A stretch of 64,000 nt of DNA from Hathewaya massiliensis (lineage in GTDB: Bacteria > Bacillota > Clostridia > Clostridiales > Clostridiaceae). The stretch lies in the NCBI RefSeq assembly GCF_902143515.1, contig NZ_CABFVD010000001.1:936122-1000121 (forward strand), in the 5' to 3' direction. Positions 1-8,265 of the stretch are shown here, piece by piece; the first letter of the stretch is position 1, and every line of letters starts with the position of its first letter. Both the position numbers and the translations under genes were made by a program. The notes below the pieces were generated by a model that searched no databases, had not been told where the DNA came from, and was given only the letters and a program-made list of their open reading frames with translations.

Positions 1-41
1 ATCTAATGCAGAAATATATAATGACAAGCTACAAAGTTTCC

Positions 42-326
42 TTATTGGATTTCCCTAAGTTCAGGCTCTAAAACCTTGCAATAGTCATCTGCATATGGGC
101 ATCTAGTACGAAGTCTACATCCTTTAGGAATATTAGATGCACTGGGAATATTGCCTTTTAATATTATTCTTTCACGTTTCTCAGAAGGATGCTTTTTAGG
201 TATAGAAGAAATTAGTGCCTTTGAATATGGATGAAGAGGATTATTGTATAGCTCCTTTGCACTTGATTTTTCAACTATTTTTCCTAAATACATAACACAA
301 ATATTATCACAAAAATGTCTTACTAT
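42..326 (-). pseudogene. C-terminal remnant of an oligopeptide/dipeptide ABC transporter ATPase (OppF/DppF-like)
   Basis: The readable frame holds VMYLGKIVE, NPLHPYSKAL, then IPKGCRLRTRCPYADDYC, which is the conserved C-terminal region (oligo_HPY) of OppD/OppF ATPases that couple ATP hydrolysis to peptide import. The frame can be followed upstream as VRHFCDNIC until an in-frame TAG at 327-329. No Walker A, signature or Walker B region is present on either side. The protein also stops earlier than usual after ELREIQ, without the family's last few residues. It is therefore a decayed fragment, not a working gene; the Met at 291-293 is internal. No other transporter genes are adjacent. Confidence 0.8.
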
Positions 327-347
327 CTAAAATAGGAAACTCCTTCT

Positions 348-386
348 CTCATTCGTTCTAATGAGCTAACCAAATACAAGATTTGG
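348..386. repeat. Two tandem short hairpins downstream of rlmH
   Basis: CTCATT (348-353) pairs with AATGAG (360-365), and immediately after, CCAAAT (370-375) pairs with ATTTGG (381-386). They lie between the rlmH stop and the transporter remnant. Neither has a clear U-run, so a terminator role is uncertain; they may be part of a dispersed palindromic repeat. Confidence 0.4.
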
Positions 387-390
387 AGCA

Positions 391-870
391 TCACTTATGA
401 TACGGTTCCCCCTTCATTATCCTAAACCCTCTATATATCTGTTCTAAAAGCATGACTCTAAAAAGTTGGTGTGGGAATGTCATTTTTGAAAAGCAAAGTC
501 TATAGTTTGATCTTTCTAGGACTTTATCTGAAATTCCTAAAGAACCACCTATGATAAAGGCTATGCTGCTTTCACCTTTTATTCCTAAGTCTTTTATGTA
601 GTTTGAGAACTCTTCTGAGGATAAGTTAGCTCCTTTAAGGTCTAGGGCTATAACGTACATGTTGTCTTTTATATGTTTTATAATTTGTTCTCCCTCTTTG
701 TTTTTAATTGCAATTTCTTCTTTTTCTGAGGCATTATCTGGTGTCTTCTCATCTGAAATCTCTATTATATTTGTTTTGCAATATTTGCTTAGTCTTTTGG
801 TGTATTCTGATATGGCATCTCTTAGAAATTTTTCTTTTATTTTACCTACTGTAATTAATGTTATATTCAT
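391..870 (-). CDS. rlmH: 23S rRNA (pseudouridine1915-N3)-methyltransferase RlmH
   Basis: This 159-residue protein matches the usual length of RlmH (SPOUT class), which methylates pseudouridine 1915 in helix 69 of 23S rRNA using S-adenosylmethionine. Visible marks are the N-terminal MNITLITVGKIKEKFL, the SAM-site stretch FIIGGSLGISDKV, and the conserved C-terminus LEQIYRGFRIMKGEPYHK. An AGAAGGGA ribosome site precedes the ATG. The gene ends a run of minus-strand genes; a hairpin (899-933) separates it from the gene upstream, so it may have its own promoter. The call is firm. Confidence 0.96.
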   Translation of the reverse strand: MNITLITVGKIKEKFLRDAISEYTKRLSKYCKTNIIEISDEKTPDNASEKEEIAIKNKEGEQIIKHIKDNMYVIALDLKGANLSSEEFSNYIKDLGIKGESSIAFIIGGSLGISDKVLERSNYRLCFSKMTFPHQLFRVMLLEQIYRGFRIMKGEPYHK

Positions 871-898
871 AGTTTGTCCCTTCTCTATAGAAATATTA

Positions 899-933
899 TT
901 AGTTCAAGTGGCCTTTTTATCCACCTGAACTAA
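899..933 (-). terminator. Hairpin between the 958-1437 gene and rlmH
   Basis: TTAGTTCAAGTGG (899-911) pairs with CCACCTGAACTAA (921-933) with one mismatch around a 9-nt loop. It follows the stop codon of the gene at 958-1437 and is the likely terminator of that gene, although the U-run on the minus strand is interrupted. Confidence 0.6.
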
Positions 934-957
934 AAATACTTTATTTTAACTTAAATA

Positions 958-1437
958 TTATCCTAATCTATAAAGTTTTTCTATGGCCTTTCTTCTTTCT
1001 TGAATCATTTCTCCTAAAATTACATAGGCTAAGCTTTCAGTGTCTTTTGTTTCAATTACAAGTCTTCCTTGAATGTTTATTAGTAATGCTAACATTCTTT
1101 TTTCCATATCAATAAAGCAGGGGATTAAATCTTTTAATTCGCAACATGTGCATCCATTCATACTATTTTTAAATTCTTCCATTAAAAATGAAATTTTATC
1201 GTATACTAATATATTTATATCTTGATTTTCTAAGTTTAAATCTTTGTTTTTTAAGCCTCTATAATATTCATTTTCCTTTTCAATTGATTTCAGTATTGCC
1301 CTAATAATTATCAAATACCTAGTTTTATGATATATTTCTGATATGTTTATTTCTTCTAGATATTCTTTATATATTTTTATTCTGTCTTGGTTTATCTTTA
1401 TTACCTTATCAATTATATCTATGATATTGTAACTCAA
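958..1437 (-). CDS. Hypothetical protein with a cysteine cluster
   Basis: I do not recognise this 159-residue protein. It starts with TTG (1435-1437), eight bases after a clear GGAGGG site. It is predicted to be soluble and mostly alpha-helical, with many Lys, Glu and Ile. A compact cysteine group, CTCCELKDLIPC, near residue 98 could bind a metal or form a disulfide. There is no signal peptide or membrane segment. It is flanked on both sides by hairpin terminators, so it appears to be a single-gene unit between the SEC-C gene and rlmH. No function is claimed. Confidence 0.7.
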   Translation of the reverse strand: MSYNIIDIIDKVIKINQDRIKIYKEYLEEINISEIYHKTRYLIIIRAILKSIEKENEYYRGLKNKDLNLENQDINILVYDKISFLMEEFKNSMNGCTCCELKDLIPCFIDMEKRMLALLINIQGRLVIETKDTESLAYVILGEMIQERRKAIEKLYRLG

Positions 1438-1473
1438 TATTTTTACCCTCCGCTAGATTGATTTATCAAAAAA

Positions 1474-1495
1474 ACTTCCTAAGGCTTTAGGAAGT
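1474..1495 (-). terminator. Rho-independent terminator after the SEC-C gene
   Basis: ACTTCCTAA and TTAGGAAGT form a near-perfect stem. On the minus strand it is followed directly by a run of eight T residues. It ends transcription of the gene at 1550-2056. Confidence 0.75.
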
Positions 1496-1549
1496 AATTT
1501 TAAGTTATACTATATTACATTTTATTATATTACCCATAGTTCATTGAAA

Positions 1550-2056
1550 TTATTTTGATACTCCACAACATTTTTTATACTTTTTCCCACTTCCGCATGG
1601 ACATGGGTCGTTTCTGCCTATTCTTACTTCTTTAACTATAGTTTTAGAATCTCTGTATTGTTTTTGAATTTCTCTTCTCTTTTCTTTTGAGAAAATTCCT
1701 TCCCATTGTGGAAGTCCATATAAATAGTCAGCTTTAGCATCCAACATATTAAAATAAAGTTTTTCAAAGTCTATTTCTAAATTAATTTGTGAAGTTTCTT
1801 CTATGCTTTCAAGGTCCACTTGTTCCTTAAAACTTTCGTTTAATCCATCTAATATTCCCATAAAATGAATAATTGAAACTCCATATTCTTTTGCTAATTC
1901 TTCAAATGTACCTTCTAATTTTGAAGTACGCTCTCCTAATAATTTTGAATAGAATTTAGTTTCTATTTCTCCATATTCTTTCCAAAATTGAGCTTCTCCT
2001 TGTGTTTTTACAAATTCAACTACTGAATCAGTCCATTGTTTATATAAATTCATCAT
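1550..2056 (-). CDS. SEC-C metal-binding domain protein (168 aa)
   Basis: The last 25 residues contain [18 protein letters not shown], the SEC-C zinc-binding motif first seen at the C-terminus of SecA. The N-terminal 140 residues are helical and acidic and resemble a DUF3232-like or uncharacterised clostridial domain that I cannot name with certainty. There is no catalytic motif or signal peptide. The start is the first of two adjacent ATG codons, preceded by AAGGGG. The SEC-C motif usually marks binding to ribosomes or to SecB-like partners, so a role near translation or export is plausible, but this is inference. Confidence 0.85.
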   Translation of the reverse strand: MMNLYKQWTDSVVEFVKTQGEAQFWKEYGEIETKFYSKLLGERTSKLEGTFEELAKEYGVSIIHFMGILDGLNESFKEQVDLESIEETSQINLEIDFEKLYFNMLDAKADYLYGLPQWEGIFSKEKRREIQKQYRDSKTIVKEVRIGRNDPCPCGSGKKYKKCCGVSK

Positions 2057-2145
2057 TATGTACCCCTTTTTTATAGTTTTTGTAATAACTCTTTATATTA
2101 CAGAATTATAATAAAATCCTAATATTTTTTCAAGTTTTATCTAAG

Positions 2146-2721
2146 TTAATCTTTCTTTTTAAAGTTAACTTCTGATTTACTAAAAGGTTCTGTTATAGAA
2201 TAGTTACCACCTATGGTATCTATATTTTTATTTTCTACCTGTATTCTAACTTTTTCTACGGAAGGAATCTCACTTAAAGAACTTACAATAGCTTTAAGAC
2301 AAGTTTCTTCTTTTTCAGCACTCATAGGAACTACTATTTCACTACTAAAATTAATAGTTGCTATCTTATCTGCTATAGAAAAACTTATTAACCTAGTTCC
2401 TTTGGGAAGTATAGGCTTTAGCTCACTTCTTACTGCTGGTCCTTTTATTAATTGCTGAATTATTACTTCTCCTAATACTTCATCCTTATTTAAAAGTCTT
2501 TCTTCCTTTGTTATTTCTGATTTTTTACCATCTTTTGATGAATCAAAATACAGTCCTATATTTATATAATTATCCTTATTATCTTGTTCTTTTTTCAACT
2601 TAATATTTTCTTCTTTTTCTTTTCCTTTTAAGCTAAGTTTATCTTCCTTTTTACATCCTGAAAATAACAAGCTAGATACCACTAAAATAACACAGGTAGA
2701 CATTGTTATAATTTTTTTCAT
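2146..2721 (-). CDS. GerMN-domain lipoprotein
   Basis: This is a 191-residue lipoprotein. Residues 1-20 form a signal peptide ending in the lipobox LLFSGC, so the mature protein is anchored outside the membrane by Cys 23. After a Lys/Glu-rich linker, residues 55-175 carry a GerMN (sporulation/spore germination) domain, with the diagnostic region VIIQQLIKGP and the later INFSSEIV. GerM-type proteins act in spore peptidoglycan or germination and in cell-surface assembly in Firmicutes. The ribosome site is GGAGAGG. It starts 15 bases after the yycJ-like stop, so the two are probably co-transcribed. Confidence 0.88.
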   Translation of the reverse strand: MKKIITMSTCVILVVSSLLFSGCKKEDKLSLKGKEKEENIKLKKEQDNKDNYINIGLYFDSSKDGKKSEITKEERLLNKDEVLGEVIIQQLIKGPAVRSELKPILPKGTRLISFSIADKIATINFSSEIVVPMSAEKEETCLKAIVSSLSEIPSVEKVRIQVENKNIDTIGGNYSITEPFSKSEVNFKKKD

Positions 2722-2736
2722 AGATTAAACCTCTCC

Positions 2737-3522
2737 TTAGAATGTAACATATTTACTTGGCTTATCTCTATTTGCCATAGTTAAAAATACATCTCTTCCA
2801 ATTTCTATTCCATTGTCCACTAAAGTGTTTTCAACTGTTTTATATGCTAAATCTGGGTAGTTATTTGTCTTACTTAAATGTCCTAAATAAATTTCTTTTG
2901 GACTACTATTAGTTATTTTAACTATAGCTTCTCCACAAGCATCATTTGATAAATGGCCTACATCGCTAAGTACTCTTCTTTTTAGGGTATAAGGATAAGG
3001 TCCAAACTTTAACATTTCTACATCATGATTACTCTCTATAAGTAATACATCTGAATCTTTAATAGCCTTCTCAACTTCTTCTGTAAAATATCCTAAATCC
3101 GTTGCAATACATGCCTTTTTATTTTTATAATGAACGGCATAACCTACTGGATCTATTGCATCGTGGGGAATACTATAATTTTCTATACATAAATCCCCCA
3201 CTTCTACAAACTTAGTATTTAAAACTTTTATATTTTCTTCTTTAACTTTTCCCATTTTGCCATATATACTCTGCCAGGTTTTTTCATTGGCATAAACAGG
3301 TATATTATATTTCCTAGACAATACTCCTGCCCCTTTTACATGGTCTGAATGTTCATGTGTTATAAATATGGCTTTAATTTCTCCTGGGTTCTCCCCTATT
3401 TCGCACAATGCTTTATCTATATTTTTCCCTGAAAGTCCAACATCTATTAGTATCTTAGTCTTCTCCGAGCCAACAAAAATACTATTTCCACTGCTTCCAC
3501 TATATAAAGGGCAAAATACCAT
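2737..3522 (-). CDS. MBL-fold hydrolase, YycJ/WalJ-like
   Basis: This 261-residue protein has the metallo-beta-lactamase signature FITHEHSDHVKG near residue 53, the Asp ligand in CIATDLGY, and a late His in LGHLSKTNN. The N-terminus CPLYSGSSGNSIFVG is typical of YycJ (WalJ), the single-domain MBL protein of Firmicutes that is often in the walRK region and is linked to cell-division and DNA-repair phenotypes. Here no walRK genes are adjacent, and the gene is paired with the GerMN lipoprotein. It binds two divalent metals and is predicted to be a cytosolic phosphodiesterase or nuclease; the substrate is unknown. Confidence 0.9.
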   Translation of the reverse strand: MVFCPLYSGSSGNSIFVGSEKTKILIDVGLSGKNIDKALCEIGENPGEIKAIFITHEHSDHVKGAGVLSRKYNIPVYANEKTWQSIYGKMGKVKEENIKVLNTKFVEVGDLCIENYSIPHDAIDPVGYAVHYKNKKACIATDLGYFTEEVEKAIKDSDVLLIESNHDVEMLKFGPYPYTLKRRVLSDVGHLSNDACGEAIVKITNSSPKEIYLGHLSKTNNYPDLAYKTVENTLVDNGIEIGRDVFLTMANRDKPSKYVTF

Positions 3523-3625
3523 AGCTAACTCCTTTACTTATATACTAACTTCAAGTATTAATACTATACAAAAGATATATTAAAATATCCTAATTAAATT
3601 TTAACCTCTTTAATGTGCATTTAAT

Positions 3626-4882
3626 TTAATAATTTACTCTCTTAATGTCTGCACCTAAAGATTCAAACTTTTCTTCTATATGTGGATATCCTCTATCTAT
3701 ATGTTCTATTCCTGTAACTTCAGTAACACCTCTAGCAATTAATCCAGCAATAACCATAGCTGCACCTGCTCTAAGGTCAGTGGCTTTAACTGAAGCCCCT
3801 GTTAAATATGGTGCTCCTTCTATAATTGCTGTTCTTCCTTCTACCTCTGCGTGTCCACCCATCTTCTTAATTTCATCTAAATGTTTAAATCTTGATTCCC
3901 AAATACTTTCATTTATGATGCTTCTTCCATTAGCAACAGAAAGCAGTGTGCTCATTGGTTGCTGCACATCTGTTGGGAAACCTGGGTATGGTAAAGTTTT
4001 TATATTAACAGCCTTTAATCTTCCTTCTGATTTTACTACTACAGAATCATCTTCTTCTATGATTTCTGCTCCCATTTCAGCTAATTTTGCTGATATAGCT
4101 TCTAAGTGTTTTGGAATTACATTTTTAATTCTAACTTCTCCCCCACAGGCAGCTGAAGCTATCATATAAGTTCCTGCTTCTATTTGATCTGGTATTACGC
4201 TATAGTTACAGCCTTTAAGTTCCTTAACTCCTGTAACTCTTATAACATCAGTACCAGCACCTTTAATATTCGCGCCCATAGTATTTAAATAGTTAGCCAC
4301 ATCAACTACATGCGGTTCTTTTGCTGCATTTTCTAAGGTAGTAACTCCTTCTGCTAGAACTGCAGCCATCATAACATTTATAGTTGCCCCAACACTTACC
4401 ACGTCAAAATAAATATTAGTCCCTATAAGTCTATCTGCTTTTACTGTAACAGATCCATGAGATATGTCCACTTTTGCTCCAAGGGCTTCAAAACCTTTTA
4501 TATGCTGATCTATTGGTCTAACTCCTATGGAGCATCCCCCTGGTAAATCTGCACTAGCTTCCTTAAATCTAGTTAGTAGTGCCCCAAGGATATAATAAGA
4601 AGCTCTCATTTTTCTAACTTCTTCAGTGTTAGCTCTTACTGTGTTAATCTGTGTACTATCTATAGTTACTGTATTCTTTTGCTTTATTACTTTACAACCT
4701 AAACCTTCTAATATCTTTAAACTACAAACTACATCTTCAATATCTGGCACGTTATCAATTACACAAATCCCTTTACTGGCAATTACAGATGAAGGTAGAA
4801 TAGCGACTGCTGCATTCTTTGCACCACTAATTTCAATTTCCCCGTAAATTTTTTTACCTCCATTTATAACAAGTTTCTCCAT
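3626..4882 (-). CDS. murA: UDP-N-acetylglucosamine 1-carboxyvinyltransferase
   Basis: This 418-residue enzyme catalyses the first committed step of peptidoglycan synthesis, transferring enolpyruvate from PEP to UDP-GlcNAc. The substrate-site residues are in [13 protein letters not shown] (Lys 22 and Asn 23 region), and the loop [18 protein letters not shown] keeps the Cys that is the fosfomycin target. The late TDVQQP supplies the base Asp. Length and motif order match the family fully. Many clostridia carry two paralogues (murA/murZ), and I cannot tell from this window which one this is. It is transcribed alone from an upstream extended -10 promoter candidate. Confidence 0.96.
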   Translation of the reverse strand: MEKLVINGGKKIYGEIEISGAKNAAVAILPSSVIASKGICVIDNVPDIEDVVCSLKILEGLGCKVIKQKNTVTIDSTQINTVRANTEEVRKMRASYYILGALLTRFKEASADLPGGCSIGVRPIDQHIKGFEALGAKVDISHGSVTVKADRLIGTNIYFDVVSVGATINVMMAAVLAEGVTTLENAAKEPHVVDVANYLNTMGANIKGAGTDVIRVTGVKELKGCNYSVIPDQIEAGTYMIASAACGGEVRIKNVIPKHLEAISAKLAEMGAEIIEEDDSVVVKSEGRLKAVNIKTLPYPGFPTDVQQPMSTLLSVANGRSIINESIWESRFKHLDEIKKMGGHAEVEGRTAIIEGAPYLTGASVKATDLRAGAAMVIAGLIARGVTEVTGIEHIDRGYPHIEEKFESLGADIKRVNY

Positions 4883-4987
4883 GTCATAACCATCCTTATC
4901 TAATTAATATATTTATATTTATTTTCCTAATTTTCAATATATATGTATAATGTAATTTTAAATTATTAATGTCCTACCATAAATTTT

Positions 4988-5018
4988 ATTATATCATAGA
5001 ATTACAGATTTTTAACAA
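4988..5018 (-). promoter_or_regulatory. Candidate murA promoter
   Basis: On the minus strand TGATATAAT gives an extended -10 (TATAAT complement at 4988-4993) with a weak -35 TTGTTA at 5013-5018 (19-bp spacing). The rest of the 450-bp gap 4883-5335 is AT-rich, and I see no gene or RNA structure in it except the oppositely directed promoter at 5261-5289. Confidence 0.45.
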
Positions 5019-5260
5019 GGTTTTTCAAGGTTTTTTCACAAAAATTTAATTAAATTAATCTATTAATATCTTGAAATTTTTAAATATTATTAATAATTCA
5101 ATATAATTATGGCCACTGCAACTCTTGATTTAAGATTTATATAAAAATTTTTCAACAGCTAATATAATTTTATGGTATTATTAAATTAGAATTTATGTAA
5201 AAATATATATTTATTTGTTATGAAAATTTATATACTAGTGAAATTATTTTAATTTTCTTA

Positions 5261-5289
5261 TTGAAATTATTCTAAAAAAAATTTATATT
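5261..5289 (+). promoter_or_regulatory. Candidate sigma-A promoter for the gene at 5336
   Basis: TTGAAA (5261-5266) and TATATT (5284-5289) are separated by exactly 17 bp and lie about 47 bp before the start codon. Confidence 0.55.
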
Positions 5290-5335
5290 AGTTAATAAGT
5301 GAGTATATAAAATGTATTCATATTTGGAGGTCACA

Positions 5336-5893
5336 ATGAAATACCAATTAGTAGCTATATTTGATGATGAGTCGCACAGTAAGGTTGAGGCCATACAAAG
5401 ACAAGTTTGTAGAAGATTTAAACTATATAAAAGTAACCCTTCTATATACATACCTCTAAGTACCATTATAAATCCTGATCTTGAAAAATTAGATCCTCTT
5501 ATTGTAAAGATTTTATCTCCTTATAAAAAGTTTAAGGTTAGAATTAATAATGGAATTTATGTAAATACTGATACTAAACAAGTTAACCTCGTGATTGATG
5601 AAAAAGGTTACATGTTTAGAATATGGCGAAATGTCTTTGATACATTACAACTACATGGCTTTAAACTAAGTAGTACCTCTTTCCAAAATTTAAATATAAA
5701 TCTTCAAATCCCTTTGGCAAGTGCTAATTATAACATCAAAAAGGTTTGCAATCAATCTCTAATTCCTGTAAAAAGGGAACTTACTCTGGAAGATTATTTG
5801 AATTTTGCAAAGGTTGATAGAATTGAGATATGGAAATTTAATGGAACCAAACGTGAAAGCATAGTTAAAAGCTTTGAACTTAAAAATTTTTAA
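5336..5893 (+). CDS. Degenerate 2H (LigT/2'-5' RNA ligase-like) fold protein
   Basis: This 185-residue protein has the overall pattern of the 2H phosphoesterase superfamily: an N-terminal beta strand MKYQLVAIFDD, a first motif region around SIYIPLSTI, and a second repeat ending NLQIPLASANY. In active 2H enzymes each motif is His-x-Thr/Ser; here the first His is replaced by Tyr and the second also appears lost. It may therefore bind RNA or nucleotides without cutting them. The start at 5336 is chosen because GGAGG lies 5-9 bases before it; an in-frame ATG at 5312 has no ribosome site. The family call is tentative. The T-box of asnS follows after a short gap. Confidence 0.5.
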   Translation: MKYQLVAIFDDESHSKVEAIQRQVCRRFKLYKSNPSIYIPLSTIINPDLEKLDPLIVKILSPYKKFKVRINNGIYVNTDTKQVNLVIDEKGYMFRIWRNVFDTLQLHGFKLSSTSFQNLNINLQIPLASANYNIKKVCNQSLIPVKRELTLEDYLNFAKVDRIEIWKFNGTKRESIVKSFELKNF

Positions 5894-5901
5894 TTTAAGT
5901 G

Positions 5902-5930
5902 TTGTTTTTATTTTAAAAAGTGGTTATTAT
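5902..5930 (+). promoter_or_regulatory. Promoter of the asnS T-box leader
   Basis: TTGTTT (5902-5907) and TATTAT (5925-5930) have 17-bp spacing; the expected start of transcription, near 5937, lies just before the leader structure. Confidence 0.55.
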
Positions 5931-5949
5931 ATATATAATAGTTATAATT

Positions 5950-6218
5950 ATATAGACTATGATGAGAAGAGTAGATATGGAATGTAGTTTTAGCGAGTTA
6001 GGAACGGTGTAAGCCTAGCACGAACCCCATATTGAAGAACATCTCTGAGTTACTAACCGAAATGCTTATGCAAAGTAGACTTAGTCGGAGCCATACCGTT
6101 AGCTTATGGACACTGTATAGTGCAGTGATTGAGTGGAGATTTTATCTCAACTTGGGTGGTACCACGGAATTTTACCTTTCGTCCCAATATATTTAATTAT
6201 AGGGATGAAAGGTTTTTT
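5950..6218 (+). promoter_or_regulatory. T-box leader (Asn-responsive) of asnS
   Basis: The leader contains the conserved T-box core TGGGTGGTACCACGG (6153-6167), which forms the antiterminator and pairs with the uncharged tRNA end. Upstream is a Stem I with the AGCGAG...GGTGTAAGCC apical region. After the returning strand CCCATATTGAAG, the specifier is AAC (6038-6040), an asparagine codon, which agrees with the downstream gene. The competing terminator is ACCTTTCGTCCC (6173-6184) against GGGATGAAAGGT (6202-6213), followed by seven T residues. Uncharged tRNA-Asn should stabilise the antiterminator and switch on asnS, and possibly the dUTPase behind it. Confidence 0.95.
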
Positions 6219-6267
6219 TATTTGTAAAATTATTTTATATAAATATATTTTAAGGAGGACGGAAACA

Positions 6268-7659
6268 ATGGAAATAACCTTAGTAAAAAGTATTTTTAGA
6301 GATACAAATTCTTATGTAAACAAAAAAGTAAAAATTTCTGGATGGGTTAAAACTATAAGGGATTCTAAGTCTTTTGCATTTATGGAAATAAACGATGGTA
6401 GTTTTTTTAAAAACGTTCAAGTAGTTTTAGATCAAGAACTTTCAAACTTTAAAGAAGCTGTAAAGCTTCCAATAAGCTCTTCTGTATCAATAATAGGTAC
6501 AGTGGTTGAAACACCTTCTTCAAAACAAGCTTTTGAAATAAAGGCTGAAGAATTAATAATAGAAGGTCTTTCACATTCTGACTATCCTCTTCAAAAGAAG
6601 AGACATACTCCAGAGTATTTAAGAAGTATAGCTCACTTAAGACCAAGAAGTAACCTTTTCTCTGCAGTATTTAGAGTTCGTTCTCTTGCAGCTTACGCAA
6701 TTCACAATTTCTTCTTTGAAAGAGGATTTGTATATGTTCACACTCCATTAATCACAGGTAGTGACTGTGAAGGTGCTGGTGAAATGTTCAAGGTAACAAC
6801 TCTTGATCTTCACAATGTTCCAAAAACAGAGGATGGGAAAATAGATTATTCTGAAGACTTCTTTGGAAAAGAAACAAATCTTACAGTAAGTGGTCAGTTA
6901 GAGGGAGAAATTTTTGCTCTATCTCATAGAAATATCTATACTTTTGGACCTACTTTTAGAGCTGAAAATTCTAACACCACAAGACATGCTAGTGAGTTTT
7001 GGATGATTGAACCTGAAATGGCTTTTGCGGACCTTGAAGACAACATGGATCTTGCTGAAGACATGGTTAAATATCTAATTAAATTCGTATTAGAACATGC
7101 TCCTGAAGAAATGGAATTCTTTAATAGCTTTGTAGATAAAGGCTTATTAGAAAGATTAAACCTTGTTTTAAACTCTGACTTTGCAAGGGTACCTTATACA
7201 GAGGCTGTAGAACTTCTTCAAAAATCAGGACAAAAATTCGACTATCCAGTATCTTGGGGTATAGATCTTCAAACAGAACATGAGAGATATTTAACTGAGA
7301 AGATATTTAATAAGCCTGTATTTGTTACTAACTATCCAAAGGATATTAAAGCCTTTTATATGAGAATCAACGAAGACAATAAAACCGTTGCTGCAATGGA
7401 CCTTTTAGTTCCCGGCATAGGAGAACTTATAGGTGGAAGCCAAAGGGAAGAAAGACTTTCAAACCTAGAAAATAGAATAGAAGAATTAGGACTTCACAAA
7501 GAAGATTATTGGTGGTATTTAGAACTTAGAAAATATGGAGAAACTAAACACTCTGGATTTGGTCTAGGTTTTGAAAGAGCTATTATGTACCTAACTGGTG
7601 TAGGCAATATAAGAGACGTAATACCATTCCCAAGAACTCCTAACAACGCTGAATTCTAA
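6268..7659 (+). CDS. asnS: Asparaginyl-tRNA synthetase
   Basis: This 463-residue class II synthetase charges tRNA-Asn with asparagine. An N-terminal OB-fold anticodon domain ([18 protein letters not shown]) is followed by the class II core: motif 2 in [21 protein letters not shown] and motif 3 in [15 protein letters not shown]. The [29 protein letters not shown] region is typical of AsnRS rather than AspRS. The start at 6268 is set by AAGGAGG just upstream; the open frame runs back into the T-box but that extension is untranslated leader. The presence of a directly charging AsnRS fits the Asn T-box. Confidence 0.97.
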   Translation: MEITLVKSIFRDTNSYVNKKVKISGWVKTIRDSKSFAFMEINDGSFFKNVQVVLDQELSNFKEAVKLPISSSVSIIGTVVETPSSKQAFEIKAEELIIEGLSHSDYPLQKKRHTPEYLRSIAHLRPRSNLFSAVFRVRSLAAYAIHNFFFERGFVYVHTPLITGSDCEGAGEMFKVTTLDLHNVPKTEDGKIDYSEDFFGKETNLTVSGQLEGEIFALSHRNIYTFGPTFRAENSNTTRHASEFWMIEPEMAFADLEDNMDLAEDMVKYLIKFVLEHAPEEMEFFNSFVDKGLLERLNLVLNSDFARVPYTEAVELLQKSGQKFDYPVSWGIDLQTEHERYLTEKIFNKPVFVTNYPKDIKAFYMRINEDNKTVAAMDLLVPGIGELIGGSQREERLSNLENRIEELGLHKEDYWWYLELRKYGETKHSGFGLGFERAIMYLTGVGNIRDVIPFPRTPNNAEF

Positions 7660-7711
7660 TTTTAAATAGCTGAATTCTGAATTCTAATTTAAGATAACTG
7701 GGGGTATAGTA

Positions 7712-8203
7712 TTGGATTTACAAAATTTATTCTCTATGCAAGAGGATTTAGATTATAGAATAGAAAAAGATCATAATCTTTTATCTGAAAATCTTGTGCC
7801 TAAAAAAACCTTAGCTCTTTTAGTAGAACTAGGAGAGCTTGCAAATGAAACTCGTTGTTTTAAATTTTGGAGTAATAAAGGTCCCTCTCCTAAAAAAGTA
7901 ATTTTAGAAGAGTATGTAGATGGTCTTCACTTTATTTTAAGTCTTGGCTTAAAATTAAACTACAGTAAGAACTTAAACTTAGAATCTATGAAAGCCTTAG
8001 AATCTCCTTTATATGTTCAATTTTTAGATCTTTATGATAAGATTTCTAAATTTAATAATAAAGCATCTAGTGAAATGTATTTAGATTTGTTTCAAAGTTT
8101 TCTAAACTTAGGTGCTAGCTTAGGCTTTTCAGAAAAAGATATAGAAGATGCTTATATAGAAAAAAATAAGGTTAATCACAAAAGACAGGATGAAGGATAT
8201 TAA
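7712..8203 (+). CDS. Dimeric-type dUTP diphosphatase (dUTPase_2, MazG-like fold)
   Basis: This 163-residue all-alpha protein carries the metal-binding pattern of dimeric dUTPases and related NTP pyrophosphatases: LVELGELANETRCFKFW (E-x-x-E helix) and ILEEYVDGLHFI (E-x-x-x-D helix). It should hydrolyse dUTP to dUMP, keeping uracil out of DNA and feeding thymidylate synthesis. It begins with TTG, about seven bases after GGGGG. It lies 52 bases after asnS with no terminator between, so it may share the T-box-controlled transcript; a strong hairpin ends it. Confidence 0.85.
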   Translation: MDLQNLFSMQEDLDYRIEKDHNLLSENLVPKKTLALLVELGELANETRCFKFWSNKGPSPKKVILEEYVDGLHFILSLGLKLNYSKNLNLESMKALESPLYVQFLDLYDKISKFNNKASSEMYLDLFQSFLNLGASLGFSEKDIEDAYIEKNKVNHKRQDEGY

Positions 8204-8224
8204 TATATATCTATCTTAAATATA

Positions 8225-8264
8225 AAAAATGACTCCAAAGTTAATAAACTCTGGAGTCATTTTT
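8225..8264. terminator. Bidirectional terminator between dUTPase and the chemotaxis receptor
   Basis: A stem AATGACTCCA/TGGAGTCATT is bordered by A and T runs on both sides, so it can stop both convergent transcripts. Confidence 0.9.
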
Positions 8265-8265
8265 A

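Noticed and set aside
42-293. Intact small ABC ATPase gene
   Set aside because: All nucleotide-binding motifs are missing and the frame continues upstream to an in-frame stop, so it is a fragment.
3645-4847. Plus-strand frames opposite murA
   Set aside because: The murA motifs occupy the full region on the minus strand.
5272-5466. Minus-strand open frame over the start of the 2H-like gene
   Set aside because: It has no ribosome site, and the plus-strand frame has GGAGG and a promoter.
6133-6267. 45-residue N-terminal extension of AsnRS
   Set aside because: It lies within the T-box core and terminator; the ribosome site just before 6268 and the family N-terminus fix the start.
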